From Nocardia inohanensis NBRC 100128 (lineage in GTDB: Bacteria > Actinomycetota > Actinomycetes > Mycobacteriales > Mycobacteriaceae), in contig NZ_BDBK01000019.1 in NCBI RefSeq assembly GCF_001612945.1, forward strand, positions 62,001 through 126,000: a stretch of 64,000 bases of DNA. The letters are read 5' to 3'. This document shows, piece by piece, positions 57,919-64,000 of the stretch (its first letter is position 1; each line of letters starts with the position of its first letter). The notes beneath the pieces were generated by a model. The model searched no databases, was not told where the DNA came from, and saw only the letters and a program-made list of their open reading frames with translations. The translations under genes and the position numbers were made by a program.

Positions 57919-57937
57919 ACCGCAGTACCGCTGCGGT
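57919..57937. promoter_or_regulatory. Probable TetR operator
   Basis: ACCGCAG-TACCG-CTGCGGT, perfect 7-bp arms with a 5-bp spacer, between divergent tetR (57896) and the VOC gene (57961). Binding here would cover both promoters. Confidence 0.6.
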
Positions 57938-57960
57938 GAAATTAGGAGAAGGTGATCTCG

Positions 57961-58491
57961 ATGCCCGGACTCACCGGCATTCATCACGTCAAGCTCCCGG
58001 TCACCGATATGTCGCGGTCGGTGCGGTGGTATCGCGAAGTGTTCGGCTTCCGGCCGGAGTACGAGTTCCGGGACGGGGACGGCTCGGTGGGCGGGGTGGC
58101 GGGCTCGGTGCCGGGGCTCGACGCGACCGAGCTGTGCCTGCGGATGAATCACGCAGCGGCACAGGGGTGTAAGGGTTTCGATCCGGTGAGCTTCGGCGCG
58201 CGGGACCGTGCGGACCTCGAGGGGTGGGCCGCACGGCTGGACGAGCTCGGCATCGCGCATTCACCGATCATCGAGGCGTCCATCGGCTGGCTGCTGGTGT
58301 TCAACGACCCGGATGGGCTGGAGCTGCACCTCTACACCTGGGCCGCGCACGGCATCGACCAGTCGGGCCGGGCCGGCTACGGCACTGCCATAGCCGACCC
58401 GGACTCCTGGCAGCCGTTAGTCAGGCCAGGTAGCGGGCGATGCTCTCGGCCACGCAGGCCGGTTTCGGTTCGCCCTCGATCTCGACGGTGA
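57961..58491 (+). CDS. VOC-family (glyoxalase/dioxygenase-like) protein
   Basis: 176-aa vicinal-oxygen-chelate protein. GIHHVKLPVTDMSRSVRWYREVFGFRPEYEF and the second module WLLVFNDPDGLELHLY carry the metal ligand His/Glu residues. ATG at 57961 has GAAGG 8 bases upstream. The reading frame runs past the family's usual end (about residue 150) and overlaps the convergent MaoC gene by 71 bp; the last 25 residues are Arg/Pro-rich and probably non-native. Substrate unknown; likely regulated by the divergent TetR. Confidence 0.75.
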   Translation: MPGLTGIHHVKLPVTDMSRSVRWYREVFGFRPEYEFRDGDGSVGGVAGSVPGLDATELCLRMNHAAAQGCKGFDPVSFGARDRADLEGWAARLDELGIAHSPIIEASIGWLLVFNDPDGLELHLYTWAAHGIDQSGRAGYGTAIADPDSWQPLVRPGSGRCSRPRRPVSVRPRSRR

Positions 58492-58873
58492 CGGTGCGGA
58501 CGGCCTGCACCCCGCCGGGGATGTCGGTGACGGCGTCGAGGGTGAAGCGGGCGCGGATGCGCGAGTCCACCTTTACCGGGGTGATGAAGCGAACCTTGTT
58601 GAGGCCGTAGTTGATTGCCATGCTCGCGCAGCTGAAGCTCATCACCTGGGCGGTGAGCGGGACGATGAGCGAGAGGGTGAGGAAGCCGTGGGCGATGGTG
58701 CGGCCGTAGGGGCCCGCCGCCGCGCGCTCGGCGTCCACGTGAATCCATTGGTGATCGCCGGTGGCGTCGGCGAAGGTGTCGATGCGCTGCTGGTCGATGG
58801 TCAGCCAGTCGCTGACGCCGATCTCGGTGCCGGCGGCCGCCCGCAGCTGATCGAAGGTGGCGAAGTCGATCAT
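58421..58873 (-). CDS. MaoC-like (R)-hydratase, hotdog fold
   Basis: 150-aa dehydratase/enoyl-CoA hydratase. The hydratase motif is FADATGDHQWIHVDAERAAAGPYGRTIAHGFLTLSL, with Asp and His in the standard places. It resembles mycobacterial Rv0130 (HtdZ). Stop of the upstream acyl-CoA ligase gene overlaps its start... in transcription order the ligase comes first, and the two overlap by 4 bp (ATGA). Part of a fatty-acid or organic-acid degradation operon. Confidence 0.85.
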   Translation of the reverse strand: MIDFATFDQLRAAAGTEIGVSDWLTIDQQRIDTFADATGDHQWIHVDAERAAAGPYGRTIAHGFLTLSLIVPLTAQVMSFSCASMAINYGLNKVRFITPVKVDSRIRARFTLDAVTDIPGGVQAVRTVTVEIEGEPKPACVAESIARYLA

Positions 58874-60354
58874 GCGAAGCGCTCCTTCAGTTCTCGCTTG
58901 AGGACCTTGTGGGTGGGGCCGAGGGGTAGTTCGGTGACGAACTCGACGCGGCGCGGGTATTTGTAGCGGGCGACGTGTTCACGGGCGTACTCGACGACCT
59001 CCTCCGCACCGAGCGGGCCGGAGGGCACGACCACGGCCAGGATCTCCTCGCCGTAGTTCTCGTCGGGGACGCCGATCACCGCCACCTGGGCGATATTCGG
59101 GTGCCGCAGCAGGGCCGCCTCGACCTCGGTGGGGTACACGTTGAAGCCGCCGCGAATGATCATCTCTTTGATGCGGTCGACGATGCGCAGGTATCCGGCC
59201 GCGTCCTTGATGCCCAGGTCGCCGGTGCGGAACCAACCGTCGGTGATGACTTCGGCGGTGGCTTCGGGCTTTCCGGTGTATCCGCTGAAGACGTTGTGGC
59301 CGCGCACCACGACCTCGCCGACGGTGTCGACGGGCAGCAGTTCGATGCGATCACGCACCTCCGGATCGGCGATCTCGACATCCACACCCCACACCGGATG
59401 GCCGACCGTGCCCGCCTTGGGGCCGAGCTCGGGCTGATTCACCGATGCGGTCGGCGAGGTCTCCGACAGCCCGTAGCCCTCCAGAATGTATGCGCCGTAG
59501 ACGCGTTCGAACTCCTCGAGCACCGACGGCGGCAGGGCCGCGCCCCCGCTGACGCACAGCTTCAACTGGGGCAGGGTCTCCGCTTCGCGCGCGGCCTCCA
59601 GCAGCCCGATGTACATGGTGGGCACGCCGTGGAACATATTCACGCGCTCGGCGTTCATCAGCCGGATCGCTTCCGCCGCATCGAATCTCGGCAGCAGCAC
59701 CAGCGTCGCGCCGACCCGCCAGTGCGAGTTCATCGACACCGTCTGGCCGAAGACGTGGAACAGCGGCAGCGCACCCAGGGCGATATCGTCGCGATGCACC
59801 TCGTTGGCGTCGAAGGCATTCACGGTGGCGCACATGACCATATTGAGGTGGCTGAGCTCCGCGCCCTTGGGCCGGCCGGTGGTGCCGCTGGTGTAGAACA
59901 CCACGGCGGTATCGAGCGGGCTGCGAGTGATGTACGCCGGAATCGGTTCGGCGGTCAGCTCTTTCGGGTTGACACACGCGACACCCACGCGTCCGGCGGC
60001 TTCGGTGCCGACCGCGGCCACCATCTCGTGGCAGACCAGCAGCTTCGCCTCGCTGTCGCGCAGCACGTACTCGGCTTCGTCGGCGGTGAGCAGCAGATGC
60101 ACCGGCACCACCGTCGCGCCCGCCGCCAGAATGCCGAAGTACGCGCGCGGGAAGTCGGCGGTATTGGGCCCCATGAGCGCGACTCGATCCCCGGGCCGCA
60201 CCCCCAGTTCGATGAGTGCCGCGGCCTGCTCGCGCGCCTGCCGCCACAGCTCGGCGAAGGTAATCCGTTGCGCCCCTTCGATGAGCGCGAGATGGTCGGG
60301 CCGCCGGCGCGCCGGTTCGGCGAGAATCGAGGCCAGGGAGAGAGTCGCGTTCAT
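58870..60354 (-). CDS. Acyl-CoA ligase (FadD-like AMP-binding enzyme)
   Basis: 494-aa ANL-superfamily enzyme activating an acid to its CoA ester. AMP-binding motif VFYTSGTTGRPKGAELSH, EGYGLSETSPT, GWFRTGDLG and the A10 Lys region PLGPTHKVLKRELKE are visible. ATG at 60354 chosen; the frame further upstream is unrelated. Fourth gene of the five-gene operon, 20 bp after the acyl-CoA dehydrogenase gene. The chain length or ring substrate cannot be read off. Confidence 0.88.
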   Translation of the reverse strand: MNATLSLASILAEPARRRPDHLALIEGAQRITFAELWRQAREQAAALIELGVRPGDRVALMGPNTADFPRAYFGILAAGATVVPVHLLLTADEAEYVLRDSEAKLLVCHEMVAAVGTEAAGRVGVACVNPKELTAEPIPAYITRSPLDTAVVFYTSGTTGRPKGAELSHLNMVMCATVNAFDANEVHRDDIALGALPLFHVFGQTVSMNSHWRVGATLVLLPRFDAAEAIRLMNAERVNMFHGVPTMYIGLLEAAREAETLPQLKLCVSGGAALPPSVLEEFERVYGAYILEGYGLSETSPTASVNQPELGPKAGTVGHPVWGVDVEIADPEVRDRIELLPVDTVGEVVVRGHNVFSGYTGKPEATAEVITDGWFRTGDLGIKDAAGYLRIVDRIKEMIIRGGFNVYPTEVEAALLRHPNIAQVAVIGVPDENYGEEILAVVVPSGPLGAEEVVEYAREHVARYKYPRRVEFVTELPLGPTHKVLKRELKERFA

Positions 60355-60374
60355 GAGAACTCCTATGTTCCGAG

Positions 60375-61532
60375 CTAGAGGCCCATGTCCTTGGCGATGA
60401 TCATCTTCATGACCTCGCTGGTGCCGCCGTAGATGCGGTTCACCCGGTTGTCGGCGTACAGGCGGGCGATCGGGTACTCGTTGATGAACCCGTAGCCGCC
60501 GTGCAACTGGAGACACCGGTCGATGACGCGGGCAGCCACCTCGGTGCAGAACAGCTTGGCGGAGGCGGCATCCGCGGCGGTCAGGGTGTCGTTGTCGAGG
60601 GCCTCGAGGGCGCGGTCCACCACGGCTTCGGCGGCATCGGTCTCGGCCTGGCAGGCGGCGAGCTCGAACTTGGAGTTCTGGAAGCTGGCGACCGGCTGCC
60701 CGAACACATTGCGCTGCCGCGTGTATTCCTTGGCGAAGCGAATGGCGGCCTTGGCCTGGGCGTACGCGCCGACGGCGATGGACAGGCGTTCCTGCGGCAG
60801 GTTCTGGCCGAGGTAGGAGAAGCCCCGGTGCGGCTCACCGAGCAGATCCTCGACCGGCACCTTGACGTCGGTGAAGTTGAGTTCGGCGGTGTCGGAGACC
60901 TTGAGGCCGAGCTTGTCGAGTTTGCGGCCGACGGTGTAGCCGGGCGACTTGGTGTCCACCACGAACAGCGAAATGCCGTGGCGGCGATCGGTTTCCGAGG
61001 GGGCGTCGGTGCGGGCGCAGACGATCACCCGATCGGCGTGCACGCCGCCGGTGATGAAGGTCTTGGCGCCGTTCAGCACGTAGTGTGTGCCGTCCTCGGA
61101 AAGCTTTGCGGTGGTGCGCATTCCGGCGAGATCGGAGCCGGTGCCGGGTTCGGTCATGGCGATCGCGAACATGATCTCGCCGGTGGCGAAGCCGGGCAGC
61201 CAGCGCTGCTTCTGCTCGGGGGTCGCGAGGTGCTTGATATAGGGCAGGCACAGGCCCACGTGCACCCCGGAACCGCCGAAGGAGACGCCGGCCCGGGCGG
61301 TCTCCTCCAGCAGGATCGCCTGGAACTTGAAGGATTCGATGCCCGCGCCGCCGAACTCCTCCGGCACTTCGATGCCGAAGATGCCGAGTTCGGCCAGCTT
61401 GTAATAGAACTCGCGCGGCACGATGCCCGCCGCGTACCACTCGTCGTAGACGGGGACTACTTCCGATTCGATGAACGAGCGCACCGTCTTGCGGAAGGCA
61501 TCGTGATCGGCGTCGAAAACTGTTCTCTGCAT
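60375..61532 (-). CDS. Acyl-CoA dehydrogenase
   Basis: 385-aa FAD-dependent acyl-CoA dehydrogenase. FAIAMTEPGTGSDLAGMRTTA is the flavin/substrate motif, FITGGVHADRVIVCART follows, and QLHGGYGFINEYPIARLYADNRVNRIYGGTSEVMK is the C-terminal signature with the catalytic Glu in YGGTSE position. Oxidises an acyl-CoA to the enoyl-CoA. It has a paralogue two genes upstream; they may form a heteromer or act on successive intermediates. Confidence 0.9.
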   Translation of the reverse strand: MQRTVFDADHDAFRKTVRSFIESEVVPVYDEWYAAGIVPREFYYKLAELGIFGIEVPEEFGGAGIESFKFQAILLEETARAGVSFGGSGVHVGLCLPYIKHLATPEQKQRWLPGFATGEIMFAIAMTEPGTGSDLAGMRTTAKLSEDGTHYVLNGAKTFITGGVHADRVIVCARTDAPSETDRRHGISLFVVDTKSPGYTVGRKLDKLGLKVSDTAELNFTDVKVPVEDLLGEPHRGFSYLGQNLPQERLSIAVGAYAQAKAAIRFAKEYTRQRNVFGQPVASFQNSKFELAACQAETDAAEAVVDRALEALDNDTLTAADAASAKLFCTEVAARVIDRCLQLHGGYGFINEYPIARLYADNRVNRIYGGTSEVMKMIIAKDMGL

Positions 61533-61608
61533 GGGAAATCAACCAACTTTCGGTGCGCCCGCGCGCCGGGGTGGCCCGGCGCGCGGGAAAGTTCTCGGAC
61601 CTGCCGGG

Positions 61609-62358
61609 TCAGAGACGGCGGCCGCCGTCGACGTAGATGGTCTGGCCGGTGACGAAGGAGGCGTCATCGGAGACCAGGAAGGACACCACGTTCGCGATAT
61701 CGGCGGGCTCGCCCACCCGGCGCAGCGGGGTGATCTTGGCGGCTTCCTCGCGGAACTGCTCGGGGGTCGCGCCGACGCGGGCGGCGGTGGCATCGGTCAT
61801 CTCGGTGACGATGAAGCCGGGGGCGACGGCATTGACATTGATGCCGAACGGGCCCAATTCCATTGCGAGCGTGCGGGTCAGACCCTGGATGCCCATCTTG
61901 GCGGCACTGTAGTTGGCCTGCCCGCGGCTGCCCAGCGCGGAAACGCTGGAGGTGTTCACGATCTTGCCGGACTTCTGCTTCACCATGTGCCGCTGCGCCG
62001 CCCGGGTGCACAGGAACGCGCCCTTGAGATGCACGCCCATCACGATGTCCCAGTCCTCGACCGACATCTTGAACAGCAGGTTGTCGCGCAGCACGCCGGC
62101 ATTGTTGACCAGCACGTCGATCGAGCCGAACTCGGCGACCACGCCGTCGACGGCGGCATCGACCTGCGCCTCGTCGGTCACGTTGCAGGCCACCGCGACC
62201 GCCTTGCCGCCGTCGGCCTTGATCTTCTCGACGGTCTCCTGACAGGCGGCCGGATCCAGATCGGCGATCACGACGGTGAACCCGTCGGCGGCCAGCCGGG
62301 CGGCGGTGGCCGCACCGATCCCGCGCGCCGCACCGGTCACGAAGGCAACTTTCGACAT
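61609..62358 (-). CDS. Short-chain dehydrogenase/reductase, FabG-like
   Basis: 249-aa SDR. VAFVTGAARGIGAATAARLA (TGxxxGIG), NNAG, and the catalytic S-Y-K as NTSSVSALGSRGQANYSAAKMG are complete; it ends FVTGQTIYVDGGRRL. In this operon it probably oxidises a 3-hydroxyacyl-CoA. ATG at 62358 is 26 bp after the preceding stop. Confidence 0.88.
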   Translation of the reverse strand: MSKVAFVTGAARGIGAATAARLAADGFTVVIADLDPAACQETVEKIKADGGKAVAVACNVTDEAQVDAAVDGVVAEFGSIDVLVNNAGVLRDNLLFKMSVEDWDIVMGVHLKGAFLCTRAAQRHMVKQKSGKIVNTSSVSALGSRGQANYSAAKMGIQGLTRTLAMELGPFGINVNAVAPGFIVTEMTDATAARVGATPEQFREEAAKITPLRRVGEPADIANVVSFLVSDDASFVTGQTIYVDGGRRL

Positions 62359-62384
62359 TCGAATCTCCTTGTCCGAGAATGGTT

Positions 62385-63536
62385 TCAGAGGAAGGCGTTG
62401 ATGCCGGTGAGGGCGCGCCCGATGAGCAGTTTCTGGATCTGGCTGGTGCCCTCGTAGAGGGTCAGGACGCGGGCGTCACGCAGGTACTTGGCGGCGGGGA
62501 ACTCGTCGATGTAGCCGTAGCCGCCGAAGACCTGAATGGCATTGTTGGCGGCCTTGACCGCCGCTTCGCTCGCGAACAGCTTCGCCACCGAGGCTTCGGT
62601 GCCGAACGGTTTGCCGCGCTCCACCAGGTCGGCCACCCGCCAGGTGAGCAGCCGCGCCGCCTCCACATCGACGGCGATATCGGCGAGCAGTTCCTGAACC
62701 AGCTGGTAGGAGGCGATGGGTTTGCCGAACTGCTCGCGCTCCCGAGCGTATTTCACCGCGGCCTCCAGGCAACCGCGCGCGACGCCGACGCAGCCGGCGG
62801 CGACACCCATGCGGCCCTTGTCCAGCGCGGCCATGGCGATCTTGAAGCCCTGACCTTCCGCGCCGAGCCGGGCGCTGTCGGGCACGCGGACCTGGTCGAG
62901 CACCAGTTCGGCGGTGGCCTGGCCGCGCAGGCCGAGCTTGCCCTTGATCTCGGTGCGCGTGAAGCCGGGCGCGTCGGTGGGCACCAGGTAGGCGGTGACG
63001 CCCTTCGGTCCGGGACCGCCACTACGCGCGAAGACGATCGCGACATCGGCCCAGGTGCCATTGGTGATGAAGATCTTGGTGCCGGAGATCAGCCAATCAT
63101 CGCCGTCCCGAACGGCTTTGGCGGTCAGGTTGCCCGCATCGGACCCGGTGCCCGGTTCGGTCAGCGCGAAGCAGCCCAGCGCTTCACCGGCGCACAGCCG
63201 GGGCAGCCAGGCGCGCTTCTGCTCCTCGGTGCCGTAGGTCTTGATCGACTTGCCGACCAGGCCCAGCGATACCGACACGATGCCGCGGACCGAGGAATCC
63301 CCGCGCCCCAGCTCCTCGAGCAGTACGCAGTAGTCGGTCGCGGTGCCGCCCGAGCCGCCGTACTCCTCCGGGATCTCGATGCCCAGGAAACCCATCTCGC
63401 CGAGCTTGCCGACGATGGCGGTATCCACCGATTCGGCCCGGTCCCAGGCCGCGGCGAACGGGATGACCTCTTTGTCCACCCAGGCGCGCGCGAGATCGCG
63501 CAGTTCGCGCTGGGAGTCGCCGAGTTCGAAGTCCAT
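62385..63536 (-). CDS. Acyl-CoA dehydrogenase, first gene of the operon
   Basis: 383-aa acyl-CoA dehydrogenase. CFALTEPGTGSDAGNLTAKAVRDGDDWLISGTKIFITNGTWADVAIVFAR and VFGGYGYIDEFPAAKYLRDARVLTLYEGTSQIQKLLIGR (catalytic Glu in YEGTSQ) are clear. ATG at 63536 with AAGGAG nine bases upstream is preferred over TTG 63557. It is divergent from a TetR gene, and two operator-like repeats lie in the 117-bp gap. Confidence 0.92.
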   Translation of the reverse strand: MDFELGDSQRELRDLARAWVDKEVIPFAAAWDRAESVDTAIVGKLGEMGFLGIEIPEEYGGSGGTATDYCVLLEELGRGDSSVRGIVSVSLGLVGKSIKTYGTEEQKRAWLPRLCAGEALGCFALTEPGTGSDAGNLTAKAVRDGDDWLISGTKIFITNGTWADVAIVFARSGGPGPKGVTAYLVPTDAPGFTRTEIKGKLGLRGQATAELVLDQVRVPDSARLGAEGQGFKIAMAALDKGRMGVAAGCVGVARGCLEAAVKYAREREQFGKPIASYQLVQELLADIAVDVEAARLLTWRVADLVERGKPFGTEASVAKLFASEAAVKAANNAIQVFGGYGYIDEFPAAKYLRDARVLTLYEGTSQIQKLLIGRALTGINAFL

Positions 63537-63553
63537 GAGCGAATGCTCCTTAA

Positions 63554-63568
63554 CCAAACGTTGTTAGG
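63554..63568. promoter_or_regulatory. TetR operator copy 1 (acyl-CoA operon)
   Basis: On the minus strand CCTAACAACGTTTGG, a partial palindrome (CC-AAC-GTT-GG pattern). It is 18 bp upstream of the first acyl-CoA dehydrogenase start. Confidence 0.65.
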
Positions 63569-63587
63569 TTTATGTGACCCACGCTAT

Positions 63588-63602
63588 CCTAACGATGTTC
63601 GG
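63588..63602. promoter_or_regulatory. TetR operator copy 2 (tetR side)
   Basis: CCTAACGATGTTCGG on the plus strand, matching copy 1 at 12 of 15 positions in the opposite orientation, 19 bp away and about 50 bp before the tetR start. Confidence 0.65.
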
Positions 63603-63653
63603 TTTATCAAGGGTGGGGTGATAACTTCAGCCGAGACAGGTGAGGGAGGTGTC

Positions 63654-64000
63654 ATGGCGCGGCCGAAAGTGCCACTGCTGAGCCGTGATCGCATTCGCGA
63701 CGCGGCCATCGACCTCATCGACCGGGACGGGCTGGCCGAGCTGTCCATGCGCAAACTCGCCACCGAACTGGGGGTCCAGGCGGCCTCGCTGTACGGCCAC
63801 TACCCCACCAAGGACGATCTGTACGACGAGATCGCGGGGTCCATCATGGCGGCGGTCGACACCTCCGGTTTCGACTCCGGCGATTGGCGGGCAGGACTCA
63901 TGTCCTGGGCCCGGTCCTACCGCGACGCGTTGGTCGCGCACCCGAATTTCGTGCCCTATCTGGCCGCCGGGCCCGGCAAGCGGGACGAGAACCTGCGGCA
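63654..64000 (+). CDS. TetR-family regulator, 3' end outside window
   Basis: TetR repressor, first 115 codons seen. LLSRDRIRDAAIDLIDRDGLAELSMRKLATELGVQAASLYGHYPTKDDLYDEIAG is the DNA-binding domain. GGGAGGT precedes the ATG at 63654. The divergent operon and the twin operator copies between them make it the likely repressor of the acyl-CoA genes, released by an acyl-CoA or acid. Confidence 0.85.
   Translation, partial: MARPKVPLLSRDRIRDAAIDLIDRDGLAELSMRKLATELGVQAASLYGHYPTKDDLYDEIAGSIMAAVDTSGFDSGDWRAGLMSWARSYRDALVAHPNFVPYLAAGPGKRDENLR

Overview
The window is a high-GC actinobacterial chromosome segment. It most likely comes from a mycolic-acid-containing member of the Nocardiaceae, and Nocardia is the best guess. 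The grounds are gene content and order: it follows, from memory, the Mycobacterium tuberculosis block Rv2158c (murE) to Rv2196 (qcrB), including mptA, pimB', lppM, pknL, aroG, the two NlpC/P60 genes and qcrCAB-ctaE. It also carries a carotenoid pathway and a large WXG-type polymorphic toxin of the kind common in Nocardia. No rRNA, tRNA, CRISPR array or transposase gene was recognised.

Region by region. 1-6.3 kb (minus strand): the division and cell-wall cluster mraZ-rsmH-ftsL-like-pbpB-murE, with a promoter whose -35/-10 spacer holds MraZ boxes. 6.6-8.5 kb: a DUF3040 membrane protein, a HEPN-like protein and a GNAT acetyltransferase. 8.5-21.4 kb: carotenoid genes (crtO, cruF, a family-2 glycosyltransferase, crtI, crtB) interleaved with the conserved genes lppM, metF, idsA2 (prenyl diphosphate synthase) and mptA (lipomannan mannosyltransferase). 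21.4-37.3 kb: a Rv2175c-like regulator with the kinase pknL, aroG, a small exoribonuclease with an apparent ATC start, an acyltransferase, a ROK glucokinase with an ArsA-like ATPase and two SRPBCC proteins, pimB', a membrane metallopeptidase, two NlpC/P60 hydrolases and a DEDD/GIY-YIG nuclease.

37.4-49.2 kb is an accessory island. It holds a divergent secretion-toxin locus (EspC-like and YbaB-like partners, and a 1439-residue protein with a WXG-like head, an ADP-ribosyltransferase-like domain, a caspase-like His/Cys domain and a low-GC deaminase-like tip), its probable immunity gene, a SUFU-type immunity gene, gene remnants, and a MarR/NmrA pair with a perfect inverted-repeat operator. 49.2-55.2 kb carries qcrB-qcrA-qcrC-ctaE (respiratory III-IV supercomplex) and trpD, inverted as a block relative to M. 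tuberculosis. 55.3-64 kb holds small secreted and regulatory genes, a TetR/VOC pair, and a fatty-acid or organic-acid degradation operon (MaoC, acyl-CoA ligase, two acyl-CoA dehydrogenases, SDR) opposite a TetR gene; the gap holds two copies of one operator sequence.

The most notable item not explained by standard annotation is a 75-86 bp palindromic repeat family. One copy lies in frame inside murE as exactly 25 extra codons; two others follow trpD and a ydcF-like gene directly. Other points are several apparently leaderless genes with a -10 box 6-8 nt before the start codon, unusual CTG and ATC start codons, a tandem duplication of the 3' end of the glycosyltransferase gene, and two tandem-repeat arrays.
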